Shown here: positions 25,036-40,000 of the stretch, piece after piece
How the letters are laid out: each line of letters opens with the position of its first letter
Position numbering within the stretch: the first letter of the stretch is position 1
Origin: Aptenodytes patagonicus
Lineage: Eukaryota; Chordata; Aves; Sphenisciformes; Spheniscidae
Assembly (NCBI RefSeq): GCF_965638725.1
Contig: NC_134963.1
Location: forward strand, 503,501 to 567,500
Direction: 5' to 3'
DNA: 64,000 nucleotides
Position numbers and translations under genes: made by a program
The notes under the pieces: generated by a model
Seen by the model: only the letters and a program-made list of their open reading frames with translations
Told to the model about the DNA's origin: nothing
Database searches by the model: none

Positions 25036-28000
25036 CTTTTTTTTTTCTTTGGCTGCTTCCTATTTTTCTTGGTGATACTTCAGATCTTTATTATGGTATT
25101 GTCGGTCCTAGTGCTCCTGTGAGTGAAGGTTGCGTCAGGCCTTCAAGGATTTGAGTGCTTGATATTTTTTTTTCCCGGGGGTTATTTTTATCACAGCTCT
25201 TTAGAGGAAAAAAAAAAGAAATCACTCCAGGCTGAAACTTGCCAGCTCCTGGGTGTTACCAGGAGGAAATCATGCTTTTCATCTGTGAAAAACAGGAATG
25301 AAAGGAGCCAGGAGATGGACATCCGGGCTCTGTGCTTTCATGGTCCTGCCATTGCGCAGGGAGCTCAGGGTGGGAGAGCCGAGTCCCGGGAAGGAGCCGC
25401 ATGGGTCGAGGCCCCTCTCAAACCTGCCTTCAGTGGGAGCCAAATGGGGATCTCATCGCCACGCTGACAAGGTGACCCTGCAATTTAGCGCTCCTCAGTC
25501 GGAGGAATTTCCCTGCATAACGTGAGAATGTCACTCAGCTGCAATTTCACCCGTGAAAAGGCAAAGGGTGAAATCATCTTTGATGACATCAAATTGTTTT
25601 CGGAAAACCAAAGCTATTCTGAGACGGGTGGAACTTTCCTATACTGAAGTAAACCTTTTCTGGGCACAAAAATGGATCACAAATCCTGCAAGGCAGTAAA
25701 ACAACCCCTGGATTAACCTTCTCCCTGGGAGCCCCCCAGCATACCCCAGGTTGCTCCGGTTGAGTTCTCCTCTGCTGACCATTGCACAAAAACAGATTTT
25801 TGCTTTACTGCCAAAAAAGCACTAGGGTTATTTACCACCTCAGAGCTGGGGCCATTGCCAGTTCCGATGGACCATTTCTCATTAGCAATTAGCATCTATC
25901 TCACCACCGACGTCTCCTCTAGGACCGATCTGTAAGAACGCCTGATTTTACCTGTCAGGCTGAAACCACTTCTTCCCACACAAAACAGATGCAGGGGGAC
26001 GTGTGCCAGCGTTGAGGTGACTCTAGGTGACCTGTGGCAGCACAGTGCTTTTGTAACCCTCTGGCTGCCTCTGTCCCACAGCAAGGGACTCTGGGGCAGC
26101 CCCCCTCGGGGACAATAGCAGTGGCTTTGCCGAGCTTTCTTGCTCTAAGAGCCTGCTGTGCTTTTTGCACACTAGACAAAATAATGCTGCTGGTGAAGGT
26201 ATCTGAGAGCGTAAGAGAATGTGGAATTTGGCTCAGTTAAAGGAACATATTACTGGCATTTGCATTTTCCATATTTTCTTAGTAAAACAAATCTCTGGTC
26301 TAATAAAAGGATGAGAATTAAGATAGTGTGGCTCCATGCCTTTGGTAAAAAGAGGTTGTTACACACACGCACCCCTCGACTCCCCGGCGCGTGCAAGGCT
26401 GAACGGGCCACCTCTTCAGGCAGGTTAAGACCTTGACAACTCTATTTTGGTGGCGATCAGATTTAAGCCTGCAATTCAAATGCACATGTAAAAATGTGAA
26501 CCCAAACTGTGTCTGCAAGAGAGCTTGTCCCCACCATCATGCCAATATTGTGGCTTTTAGTCTCTCTGAAGGTATAGAAACTCTGAAAACTGGAAGCACA
26601 TCAATCTCTATGAATGCATTATACAAGCCAGATTCCTGTTATCTTTAATAAGGGATTATTTTTGTTAGCCAGGCAGTAGAGTTATCGGATAGAAAAATTG
26701 AAGTATTTTCCTCTGGTGGGTCCCAGAACACCGCCCTCCAGGAACAGCTCCCCCCTTCCTCCAAGCCCTATCCCCAAGATCGTCCTCCGCTGTGCATACA
26801 CTTTTCATGGGTGAGGAAGATTTTGTTGAGTTTTTGGGTAATGGATCCTCTATGCTCACTTGCTCTCTGTTTGGATTGTGAAGGAGCCTTCCTAGCAAAG
26901 CAGTATTCGGTGGTGGTCTCCAGGAAAAGGCATTTCTTGCATTAAAAACAATAAAAGGCCCAATGTTTTACAGACAGATGTCCATCAACAGCTGGCGCTG
27001 GAGTGGGAAGAGAACACCGGATCTTCTCCATCGTCACAGTGCTGGGGCTCTGCGTAGCCACTTGTTTATTTAACAAGCTACATTATTAAACTGGACCTTG
27101 GGTTGTGAGTGGAAACTCAGCCCCCTGAAAAGCCACACAGACGCTTTGATCATTTATAAAGATCTACTTGAGAGACCGTGCACTTCACTAGGGCTGCAGG
27201 GAAGAAAAAGGGCAAAGTCTGTATTTCACCAGCTTTCACTAAGTTGGGCCATTGACTCAGCTTGTCTTTGACTCAGATGTCTTTGGACTTGGTCTCATTT
27301 GCAAACTTAGCCGTATCAAAATTATGTAGTTGGGGCAGTGTGCTCTGTGAGGAGCAGAGGCACCCAGATGGGCAAAGGCCTCTGTCCCTGTCCCAAACCA
27401 AGCGCTCCACTGCAGGCAGTGCTTTGGGCAACGGTGGCCCCTTACCCGGCCTCGCAAATCCCACTTGCAATTGGCTTTGAGCCCTTCTCTATCCCACTGC
27501 TCCCTCCCCAGCCGGGCACTGGTTCAAGCGATACCAAAGCCCAGAAAGGCTCTTGGGGCTCCCAGTGCGCGGGCGAGCCCTCAGCAGCACTGCCTCCTGC
27601 TGCCGGGTACCTGGGCTCGGGCGGCCGTGTGCCACGAATACGTCAGTCCTCTCCACACGGCAGCTGCCCCCTAACTTTGTCACAGCAGCTGTTTCCCAGG
27701 ACACGGCAACACTTCCAGCTAGGAAGGGAACATTTTATCCAGCTGAGACTGGCCGGCAGTTTAAATGAGGAAATGTAATTACCCACACTTAAATTTGGCC
27801 TTGAGATGGCATTTGATGTCTCTGCGGTGAGCACCCGTCGTGCTCCATGTCAGCCCTCCCTCGCCAGGACACCTCGCCTGCCTGTTGGAGGCAGCGCAAG
27901 CACTTGAGATGGAGTCCCGTGTCCAAAGATGCCCTGATATTTCAAGACAGAAGAAGTTAAACCGAGACTTTCAGAACTACACTGAAAATCTGTCCTTGTC

Positions 28001-31000
28001 CCAGGTTGTACCTATTCTCCCATCATCTGCAGGGAGGGACTCGTGGGGGAAGCACCGTGGGGGCCGTGGTGGGACCTGTCCTGGGGTGGTGCTGCCCCCT
28101 GCAAAACTGGCACGAGGCCCCTCGGTTTGGGCCCCAGATTATTCCCACAAAGTCTTGTTCTCTTCAGTCACAGCCACCATTGCTTTTGCTTGGGCATTTG
28201 TCCCCGGGATTTCCCTTGATTAAAAAGGTCTCTAGGTAAAGCTGGGATCAGCTGAGCAGCTCTTTGCCGTGCCCTCCCTGCCAGACCCCTGTTTGCAGGG
28301 GCACAGCACATTGCTCCGGGGGCAAGGCAGGGCCTGCCCCCCAAAACTGCTAAGCTTTTCCTACTGGATACGGCAGTAAAAGCAGGGCCCTTCCCTGATG
28401 CTCTCTACATGCTGGAGGTCAAATTTGTCTGGATCAGCCCCCCACAGACACTGTAAATACCTGCCAGATGCCTGCCGAACTTGCTAAGCCAAAAACCCAC
28501 TCTCAGCAACAGCAGCTCCCAGCCCAGCCCGCCTCCCTCACCAGGGCAGGCTGTTCCCCCAGGAATTTGACACTTTGACTTGATAGCATCAGTTTGGCCA
28601 CCTGCTAAAGCCCCACTCCCTCCGCAAATGGGGCAAGGCAGGCTGATGCCCAGGCTGCCGCCGGGACCCAGCGGCGCTTTGTGGTGGCCACGTGCCTTAG
28701 ACAAAAGATTTTGCAAGGAGGCAGATTTGCAGTAAAGGAGCCCAAAGCTGCCTCAGTTGCCAGGCCAAAGGGGAGGTTTGTACAAGCCTTTGGGCACGGA
28801 GTAGCTGTACAGAAAAGCTGTCCTGCGCCAAGATCTCCCTCTGTGCGCAACGAGAGAGAACACTGCACTAAAAGCTGAGCGTGTTTTCCTGCCTCCACTC
28901 GCCTTCAGAGCTGCTCGCCTCTTCTGGCACAGCACAGCGCTTTGCCTTGGACCAGACAAAACTCTTGCAGGTTTGTCAGAGCATGAAATAAGGTGGAAAT
29001 CGCTAAAACCTGGCACTGAAATGGAAGTGCTCTCAGCACAGCAACACCAAGAAAAGCACAGTTTCTGCAGATTATTTTGCAATGGCTGCATACTTTGATT
29101 GTTTCAAAGAGATTTTACATTTAATTTTTTTCTACTTGGCCAATTTATTCTTTGTCCATGTTTTCAAGAAATCTAAAATCACTACAGCACAGCACAGCCA
29201 CTGGGCTGAAAATGTGATATTCCCAAAGCTGTTATGTAGTCCTATGTATTTTGGACTCTACTCCTGACACAAATAACAAAAACAAACACTTGGAACAGAT
29301 ATGTAATTTTAACTAGAAGCAAATCTAAGTTTTAGGATCATAAGCAGCATAATCATTATTTGTACTTGACTAACTTGTGTTTCAGTGAAACCTAAAAGTT
29401 TCTGTTGTGTGTTCACTAAGGTTGTCATTTCAGGTTGGCCACAATATGCTTCTGCTAAAGAAAGCAAATGGAAAATAAGAGATTCAGACTCCGATAGCGC
29501 ACCAAGGCAGAGTAATTCAGCATTGGATACAAAGGTTGTGTTTACTTGCTCTGAGCCCAAAGTTAATCCTATTCCATATATCGGCTGCTGTACTAGAAAG
29601 GCTGCACTGGACAATTCACTTTATTGGATTAACTTCGTGCGTGAAGAGCCACCAGCGAGCCCCATTCTTGGAAATTTCCATTATTCAGCACTAGACCTGT
29701 GCTGCACTTTCTTACAGTCCCATATTTCTCTTTCTGTAGTTTTATTCTTGATGAACAACCCTCAGAATATATTTGGACTGTTGAGCAGCAGGCACTTGGC
29801 GCTGTTTCACCCCCCATAGGTTCTTCCTGCCGGCACCATGGGACTTGGAGAGCTGCTCAGAAGCGATGGGACTGTTAACAAGATGTGCTGCAGCACCAAG
29901 CAGGACAGCCTCATGGGCAAAGCAGCTTCCCAGTAGCAAAAGGCTGAGAATAGACATGGGATCTGGCACCATCAACACACAAATTACCTCCCATCAGCTA
30001 AGCTGCTGGAGCTGCTTTTCACACTTCTACCTGCACCTGGAGGTAATGCACTTCAGCTGGACCCTGAAGAAATGCAGGCTTCTTGGCTGGTGTTTCCAGA
30101 ACTGACTTAACAGCATAAATCACACCGAGAGTCAGTGAGACTCAGGATGGTATTTTCAAGAGAGTGCAAGCATTTTGGCAGCCTGCATCACATCTGCAGA
30201 AGTGTGTAAGGGTTCCTATTTAATGCAGATAGTGCCTAGTGAAACTAATAAACCAATCAAGAGGTCAGGACCAGTACTGTTCTGATTTATTCATCTTTAC
30301 TGGTCTTTGTTCTCTCTCCATCACTGACCAGTGTCTGGATACCTTCAGATGGCAAACCTGTAGGTACTCAGCAAACATGCACTTAAGTACTTTCTCACCT
30401 TTGAAAATGGGGCTCCACCTCCTAAGTCACCACGGTCCTGTTGGGAAGTAACCCATCATGTATAACAAACAGAGCCCCTGCATCTGTGTGGAAATCAATG
30501 CAGCCTCACTGACTCTTGACAGCTTCAGCAACCTCCATCAGCTGTCCCACATCATAAGCAATTTAATTATCATCATTTCTGCTGTAAAGCATTTAAGTCA
30601 CAGCCAGACACATGGATGTACGTGAGTTTATCACTGCATGCTCTCTACACACTGTTTTCTCTCCTGTTTCAAGAGACCTTGCTGTACCTCAAAGAAACTC
30701 CACCTCAGATAGCCCTGCAGCATTCGTCCCCACCGTGAGGTGGGTTTGTGGCTTTCCCCGGAGGCTGAGCTGTTTGTTAATGGGGAAATCGCTTGGGCTC
30801 GGCCTCCCGGCAGACTCACGTTTCCATCAGCAGACACAGGCTGCTGTGGACTCCCTGAAGCTTCAGGCAGATTTTCTGTGCGCTGCTCAGCTCTCACATA
30901 GCAGAGTGATGCCACACAGGGGTGCTAAAACTTCTTCTATAAAACATCTTCTTACAAACCCCATTGTTCAGCTATGGGAACCTGCCCCTCTGTCTGGAGG

Positions 31001-34000
31001 GCAGATCCAGCAAAGCCACTCCAGGGAGACTGCCCCTGACCACCCAGGGGCTTGCCTTAGCCCCCGTTCTGCAAAATGATCTGATACCTCTTAGACCACA
31101 AAAGTAGAAATAAGATGATTAGTGGGCAGGAGTGGGGTGAAGCGGGCTTAAAAGGGATGAAAGTGAATTTTCTGTTTATAGAGAGAGATGATTTTTTTTT
31201 TAGAAGAAATGCACACTGTCTCTGACTTGCTTTTCTCATGAAGCCGCGGTTACCTGATGGGTTAGAGATCTCTTTGGATAAAAGAAAACTTAAGTCAGTC
31301 AAACCACTTGCTGAATAAATGCAGGTCTTCTGCAGTTATTTCAGAGGACAAACTCAAGCCAGACAGAGGCTTTTCCTATCTTAGAGCATTAATAATCCAA
31401 CAGCAAGTGCTGTCTGGTTGTGAATAAGCCAGTATACAATATTGCATATACAATATGTAGAATTCATTTTACTATAATATGGCTCAAGGATATTTTACCT
31501 GGATCCCTTACTGTGTAGGGCTGTATACTTCATTACCTTAAAGGGTGAATTCATCTCCTTACGCCTGTCACCAGCTTGGGGACCGTGTCACCCACCGTGA
31601 TGCTCCTGCTTGCTGCTAGGGAAGAACCTACGTGTTTTCCCAGCAGCAAGGAGCAACACCGCGGCCACCCCAGCCCCAGGGTCCCAGCCTCCCGCCTTGC
31701 TGGGAGATGGGCTGGCCCCAGAGGCCACTCAGCAGCTGACCACTGCCCGAGCAGTAACGCGAGCCCTGGCGATGGCTACAATCATAGACAAATAGTAATA
31801 AATAAGCAGCAAAGCACTGTGACTTGACAAGCCTTGGACATCCCTGGGGATTTGTAATGGGATATGGAGGTTTTCACCTCCTGGTCTCTGGTTCACATTT
31901 CAAATCCAGCCCCGCTCCAAAGTGACCAAAGGTCATTGCCAGGCTCAGTCGCCCGTGTGAAGACATAAATGGCCTCATTTCTCTAATTCCTCAAGCGAGG
32001 CTGGGGGGAGGACTGGATTTGTTTGGGTTTTATGATCCTGGTGGAACAGCCTGACAGCAAGGCTATCTCTGCGTCTCTGCATCCAGTCCCCATCCTGGCT
32101 GCGTCTGGTGCCTGGACTCCTACCTGGCAGCTCCCAGGCGCTGCACCTGGCCCCAGACCGTAAAGCACAGAGGGACTGGCTTTGCTTTAACTGAATCCTG
32201 CACCTCATTTTACTTTTTCCATCTATAAAGCTAAAGAAGAGTGTGCAATTTTGGTGCATCTTCTGTACAGGGCCTGGGAGATTTGCAGAGCTTGCTGCAA
32301 GTGTGAATCTCCGCTATTTAATCGCAGATCCTCAGCCTGTTCCCAGAGCCTGGGCCTGGTCCTTGTGGCCCAGATGTCACAGGAGGGCAGCAAATGGGTC
32401 CTTCTAACCAAACCCTGCATGAAAGGCGATGGCACCGGTGCAGCCTCCCTTGCCAGCTTGTACCTTGGCCCCATGGACAGTCCTGGGGAGCCTGGGCATG
32501 GTCGGGCTGCCACGGACCATGACGGCTTTCATTTCTTTAGTGGCATCTCTCTTTCCCGCAACCACAAGGCTGCAGCTGGGCCTAGGGGAAGAGCATTTAT
32601 GACCCCTGCTCTTCCCCTGTTCCGCTCTGCTGGCAGGGAGGCGGTCAGGGCTGGGGTGTCCCTGCCCCTGCACCCTTGCAGGACCACAGTGCTGGTGCTC
32701 ATGTCTTGCACCGGACCTTTTCAGTGATGCCTCCAGTCTGTGCATTTCTTATACCATTCAATGGGGTATTGGTTCATTTTCCCTTTGTGGTGATCACCAG
32801 ATGACAGACAGACCTGCATAGGTTTGCAGATTGCTCTGGATTCCCAGGCACGGAGGTGTTTTATAAATATCCCCTATTATTACGGTGCTCTATTAATAAC
32901 CACCTTGGGGAACAATGGGAGCACGCAACAGCTTTGGTCATCCGATGCCAACCAGCCGAGCCTCCGCGGGGCCATGGGACATTCCCAGAAAAGCGTCTAT
33001 TTGGGGAAGCATAGCATTTACACACAAGCCCAGGGGATGCGCGAGGCCCTGGAGGAGGCTGGGCCATGGTGCCTGCTCCAGCAACGTGCTGCCTGGGAGC
33101 ACGGATGCTCCTCACGGTCCTGGGCCCTCCCCACACCCAACACAGGGATGTGGCAGGGCCCAGCCTGTCCGCAGAATTCCCCTCACCCCACTGTGAGGGA
33201 TGTACCAGGGCTGTGACCCCAGGAATCAGGTCCTGCCTTTCCTCTTTCCCCGGCTGTGCCAGACGGGCAAGGCAGGCAGGGAAGGAACGTGGCTTGTGGT
33301 AAATTCGGTTCTGCCCAGACACTCTTGTGGTTGCAGCTCTTGCAAAATTTGATGAATGCTCCCGGGGACATGTCCTGCACATTGTCACAGCCACGATGTC
33401 TGCATTGACATGAGTGGTTCAGGATGAGACAGCTTTTAGTCAGCCTTGATGGTCAATCAAAAGGCATTTTGGGGGTGAGATGGGACGTTAAAGAGGCGGA
33501 TGGAGTGACCTAGCATGTGTCCTTCTGCAAGCCACTGCTTCCCACTCGGGCCAGAGACGGGGAGCTCATTGCAGACCCCCTGCCAGCCCTTGCTGCTGCA
33601 CGTACCCTCAGCGTGCCCAGGCAGGGTGAGACATCCCTCCTCGTTGTGCTGGGGACATAGCAGCAGGGCTCAGCAAAGGAAGAGGAGGAAATTGAAAGGA
33701 GGGAGCCCAGCCCTCATTTCCCCACGAGGGGCACGAGGGAGCCCCACTCCTGCTGGGTGTTATGGTCCCTGCTTGGGATCCCGCCAGATTCACCAGGGAA
33801 AATGGTACCGAGTTTTTTTCACATTGTTCCTGATGGCTGGGCACTTCCTGAGCCTTTCCAGCATCGTGGGGAAGGGGAGCGAGAGGAAAACGGAACCTTT
33901 TTTTATTTTCCTTCCTTTCACAATTTCTCTGCGATCACAAAAAGCCATATTGCAGCTAATTTTCCTGCCTCCGTTCACACGGGCATTTTGCAAGGGCACA

Positions 34001-37000
34001 GGAATTCCTCTATGAGGGACGTGGGCTCTTCTGATGCCCCGTGGCCGGCACCGTGCCTCCCCGCACTCTCTGAGCCACCAACTTATCAGCTTCCTGCACT
34101 CAAGAGCTTGGGGTGCAGTGTCGGGCCCGCTGCACTGGCCTGTGGTGGCAGAGGCAGGGAGCGAAAGCAGAGGCAAGTGCAGAGCCCGCGGCACCAGGAC
34201 CTTTGCAGGGGCAGAGCTGGGAATGCAGAGAGGCAGTGGAGAGACTGCACCATAGGGCCATGACTCACCAGCCCCAGAGCATCAGGAAGGGCTGCCATCC
34301 CTGCAGGGTCAGGGAACGGGATAGTGCTGAGAACTAACATAACTCACCAGATGCCACTTGCAGCTGCTGTAACTGCAGATCTACTGATCTCACTGACTCT
34401 GCACTGATTTACCCGGTTAAGGAGAGAGGTCTAAAAATGTGAAAGGCAATAAAAGTTGCAGAGTTTTGTGCTCTCTATTCATGACCAGGTCACTCAGCAG
34501 CCGTATAAAGAAGTTGCAGAGCTCAGCAGGTACCCAAGGGGACTTTGTGATATGAAGAATCTTTCAGTTCATCACTTCTGGAAAAACAGAGGTTTTGCCT
34601 AACCCGAATGTTTCCAGGGCCCCAACGGGAGTGCAGCCCTACGCTCAGTACAGGCGGGATGTAGCACGGATGCTCTTGCTCATGGGAGAGTGTGTGTGGC
34701 CATGTTGGTTCCCTCTCACCATGTTGCAGTTTACCAGTGAGGGAAAGCCAGTGACCCCTAGGGTGTTTCAGCAGAGTCTGGGCTGGGAACAGGCCTTCTT
34801 CTTGCCCTGAGTGTGATCAGAGCCCTGAGCCAAGCAAGGGGACCCAGCTCCGAGCATCCACCACCCCCTAATTCCTCCCCGGTTCAGCTTTCACTTGCTT
34901 TCCCTTAGTAAGGACATTCTTTTTCTCTTTACCAACTGCAAAGCTGGGGAAACCTAATGCCAGTATTAAGAAAAATACTTTTCAAATTATCCTTTAGTTC
35001 CAACAGCTTAATGTCCTTACACATGCTTAGTGTGGAGTTTCAGCCTCATCTGTCTGCAGCGGGATAGCCCGCCCTGGTTGGGAGCAGCAGGACCCCTTTC
35101 ATGTCGATGTGCTGGTCCCCCGGCCAGCTGCGGGGAGGAGAGGCCACGTGGAGCATCGGGCCCTCCCAGCAGGAGACTCCCGAGAAGGGCTGAGCACGAA
35201 TAGCTGGTTAGGTTTTTAAGGTTGTATCCACCCGTGCTGGAAAAGATGCAATGGGTGGAGTGGTTCTTCTTTCACCGTGGGTGGTGCTGAGGGTTTCTGC
35301 AGTCCCTATGCTCTCATGCTGGCTCTGAGAGCAGGACCTGGTGCCCATGATTTCAGCGTGGGCATGGCCATGCTTCATGCTCCGTGTGTGTACAGCACTG
35401 AGCACAGGGAAGGACTAACCCATGGCACGAGCCTGGGGATTTCATGCTTGCCTGGCTGGATGCTCTGCCATCGTCCTTTCAAGGTGGGAATGTGAGTTAT
35501 GTGCCAGATAAGCCTGTGGAGAGCAGAGCGGTCGAGGCGATGACAATCCAGGGGGTCTGTGCGGGCACAGATGGTCCTTTTGGAGAGTAACAGGACAGGC
35601 AGGGAGCAAGGATGCAAGGTGGTCTGCTGCTGAGCCCTTCCTACCTCCCTGCGCCACTGGAGCGCAGATGAAAGCAGCCGTAAGCCAGTGGGGATGGCTG
35701 GCAGCTTGTCAGGTGCTTTTCCAGTTGCAGTGGTTAGAGCCTACACCCTCGAACCCACACCGCCCCGCCTGTGCAGCTCCTCTGCATTGCACAGCCATCC
35801 TGCCTGCCTTACCCGGGGTTTTCTGGGTGAGGGAACGCCTCACCCCAAAGTGGGGCTGCCCTCCGCCCCCTCTCTGCTCCCCCTCCTGCCCCTTCCTGCT
35901 CCACAAATAAACAGGGAGGTGCTGACAGCTGCCAGGTTTAGCCAGAAGACTTTTGACAGAAAATTGAAGCCCCCACTGTGAGGAGGGTAAGCTGGGGGGG
36001 GGGGGCTGCATGCTTGCAGGGCAGCCAGGAGTGCGGCCGGGCTGAGGAGGCTGCATTTTTAAAGCAAATTCAAATACCAGCCTGATGCTCACCTGAGCAG
36101 AGAGAGCTGTGAAAGCCCAGTCCAACGTTTAATTTCCTTTTCTCTCCTTTTTTTTTTCCCCTGAAGTAACTCATACGTAACATCTGGCATTCATCTTTTC
36201 TTTCCTTCACATGCACAGCAGAAACCCTGGTGTGAGTCATGTCCATTTAAATATGGAAGCACATCATAAAACCTAATGGAGAGTCCAAGAGGTGAGCTTT
36301 TATGTGGTTAAAACTCATAGAGAGGTCAAGATTGTTTGGTTTAAACATGGGGGGTCATTCTGCGCATGAAGGTGGTCCTCTAAACCTTTAGAAAGGCTTG
36401 TTTGCTCAGCGCGAGAGCTCAGCTCAGCACCCCGCGGTTTTACTGTCTGGCTCCTGACGGCGCTGTGACTGGTGCAGGGAATGGCTGCGTCACCGCAGCA
36501 CTCCCCATCGCCAACGGAGGGGAAACATGGGGCGTGGGCTGCTTCCCGCAGCTGTGGGGAGCCCACGGCCTCGTGGAGGGGTCCGCAGCCAGCAGCAGAA
36601 GTGGGAATTGGGTCTCTGCTGACGATGGGGTTTTGGGGTTGTCACCTTGCTCACGGCAAAAGGCAGCAATGGTCACGCTGCCTGTCCCGCAAGACCAGGG
36701 GAGCTTTACATTCTCCCATTGCCTGTAAAACCCGACATGTTTTATAGGACAGGGAAGAGGAGGAGTGTTAACAATTTATTTCTCCTTGTTAAACTCCATT
36801 TTTGTTTTATTGACTCTGAAGTAATTTTTGGTGACCATTTATTACTACTTTATTGGTTAGTTTATTGTGACTAAGCGCACGATAAAGCAAACCTTCTGGT
36901 CGGGGCTGGCATAAAGATGCTGTTTGATCTCTGAATTCTTTTGCCTGATGTACATTAGCTTAAGCCAAAACTAGGCATCTGCAGCCCGTCTGGGGTCAGA

Positions 37001-40000
37001 CGGTCCCTGCCTGTCCCTGGGACAGAGTCTTGTCCCAGTGACTATCCCAGCCATGGGCATGAGTGAGTCCCAGCCTGGGGAAGCAAGGGCAGGATCTGCC
37101 CGTCTGCTGCTGGAATAGACCAGCTCAAAGCTTCAGGCTCCTCCTTGCTGATCCCCTGGACAGGGATGATTTTTGACTGTAAGCAAACTAGTCAGTCGGG
37201 GTTATTAACCCTGGATTATACCAATGTGGATGATCAGTGTAGCCAAGATCATGTCTGACTCTCTCTTCAGCTCAGTCTTGGCTGTGGCAGGCACCAGAGC
37301 TGATCCATCCCATGTCCTCAGACACCTGCTCTGACCAGAGGATGCAGGTTTAGAATGCAATTAAAATAATGACAGCCAGGGGCGAAGTCCCTGACAACTT
37401 AGAAGCATTAAGCACTTAGGGTCTGCTCTGTGGTCCTCCCTTCCTCCAGCCTTGTTTCCATTACCGTAACAGTATCTCTATTTACTGCTGGTGTCCCTGG
37501 TCATCTAACGCTAGCGTGCCGAGTGTCTTGACTCGGGCTATAAGCCCCTTCCTCAGCTGTCTTTTGATTTTTCCACTGTTTAATCCCCAGTTGTCAAATT
37601 GGCCCTGGATTGGATGATGGTAGGCTGCACAGTGACCTCTGAGAGTGAAGGAGGAGGTGATGGTCCCTGCTCAAGACTCTGCCCCTGGGCTCTGCCCCAG
37701 TATCATATGGCCACAGGGGTCAGTGCAGTTGGGTTTTGGTGTGGGGCCAGCCTTTGAACAGAATCGAGGAGCAATGGCTGGTCCCCGTGGTGGTAGGGAA
37801 CCTCCCCAGTAACCAATCAGCATATCCCCCAAAGTTTGGGGTCTGATCAGCAGAGGCTGGACACCTCCACTTGCCCCAGGGATCCTGGGGATTCTCTTCA
37901 CGCCTCCTGCTCCCTTCCTGCAAACCCAAGGGACAAACGATACCCTCATTTCACGCCGACCTGCTCTGTATCCACTGTGCTTGTGTTTATTCATCACCCG
38001 CCAGGCTGCTCTTGAGGAGAGCAAAGCGAAGCTGGGTTTCTGCACTCTGGCTAATCTGTGGTTTCTCCTCTGCTGAAGACATTTAGGTGCTTGGGAGAAG
38101 GTGCGATTTCATTTAACGTCGTTTTGTCCTGTCTCTCGCTGCTTCCTGCCAAGAAACTGTCAGTTCCAGCCGAGCTTCCCGTTTGCTTGTTCTTTGCCAT
38201 ACCATGAAGTCTGGGCTCAGTTTGTAGCTCCTAAAACTGCAGGAAAACAAATCCGTCCTGCCCTCGCAGCCCAGGGCTGTGCCTGAACTTCCCTGGGCCC
38301 TGAGTTTGCTCCTCCATTATTCCTTCTCTGCCAGCTTTGCCCCTGCTTGCTGCCAAAGGCAGAGAAAATGGGATCTCATGCTAATAAGCAACCCAGGTCG
38401 GGGTCTTGTTTGAACACAGTCAGAAATGGCCCCTGTCCAGCCTGACTTGCAGCCTTTTGCCTTGCCAAAGCTGAGAAGTGGGGAAGAGTCTGTCGAACCA
38501 GGCTGCTTTTAGACCAAGACTTGTGCAGAAGGAAGACAGGCAGCAGGACGCTGACACTGAACCCCCATTGCTCTAGCTTCTCAGCAAAGCATGATGACAG
38601 GATTTATCTTGTTCCCTCAGCCCCGTTCCCCTGTCACTGTCTCCCCTGCTCTTTTTTCATTTTCAGGTAGAAGATCTGCTAGTCCTTCCAAGGCATTTCC
38701 ATGCAGGTCTGGCAGAGACGCTGCCATATGTTTTTCATTTTGATAACTCCCCTATGGTGTCTGTTATCACCCAAGTCTCTATTAAGATTTATTCCTGTTA
38801 TTGTAGCAGTCATTTTCCCCAGTACATGTGCATTGTATTTGGAGAGAGTCATAACCACTCTCCACATCCAACAGATGCTGTAGTCAGAGCGACTCCTGCT
38901 TCCATTTACCAGACCTTTCTACTAATACGGGATTTCACCAATAACCACAAGTGCTGTTCGCACCCCAAGATTTCCGCATTGTCATTTCTTGACTGTGTTA
39001 GCGGCAAAACACCAATCAGAGCTCAAATTCCTCGCAAAGCGAAGGTTTTGCTTGGCTTTGGTTTTCAGCCACTTTCCCTTTCAAAGCAGTGAGAGACTCC
39101 TGCTCCTGATGGCTGGAGGGCTGAGCAAGGACAGGGGTGCACAGACCCAGGGTGGGCAATGGCTGATGTGAGAGGGGCAAAAGGCTGGTTCCCCTCGCTC
39201 GTAGGATTTGATGAGTGTGGGTTGGGGAAGGGGATGGGATCTGCTGGACCTGGTATATGGATTTAAGAAGAGGCCAAGGTGCCTTGCATGGGGCTGGATG
39301 CAGCCAGGAGGGGTCAGGCTTCCCTGGCATTGGTATGGTGGTGCCCCACCACAGCTCTGCCTCTTGGCAGAAGGGTATGAAAGAGATGTCCCCCTTCCCC
39401 AGGGGCTGGCAGTGACCCTGGCCCCACGGCTGCTTTGCTCTGGTCCCTATCACAGGCAGCAGCGCAACTTGGGCTCCCTAAGTGAGGCAGCCTGCCCGCA
39501 GCATCCACAGACCCTTCCAATTTGCCCCTCTTTCATCCCGTAGCAGTTTGGTCAGCTCGTACGGAAGAAAGGCGCTCCAAATGCTTTCCGGGCCTAATAA
39601 TATCCATCAAAGCATTTCCAGGGCTGAGGCGAGGATATACACTGCAGCACGCAGAGCAGGAAATGGGCTCGGGTTTTCCAAAGCTGCCTCTTCCAGCCAG
39701 AGTAAACCACAAGATCATGGGAGGACAAGAGCGCTACGCTCGTGGCTTTGTTTGCCCCAGAAGGAATTGATTTGATGAGAAAGGAAATTGGCTTTCTTTA
39801 ATCTGTCCTTGTGCTAATTCCGCAGAGGAAGGCGTGAGCATTGGCAGTTCCCGAAACTGAACCACCCCTCAGTGCCAGTCGGTTCGTGCTATTTGCGGGG
39901 ATGGCGGTGTTTCCCAGGCCATGGCCCGGGGGAAGCGCCCACAGACTGCAGTGAGCCGTGTGTGGCGGAGGCGGAGACCCCTCGCCTCCAGGGCCAGTGG

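Noticed and set aside
32861..33394. 177-codon minus-strand frame
   Set aside because: Overlaps plus-strand frames of similar length. No motif or domain was recognised.
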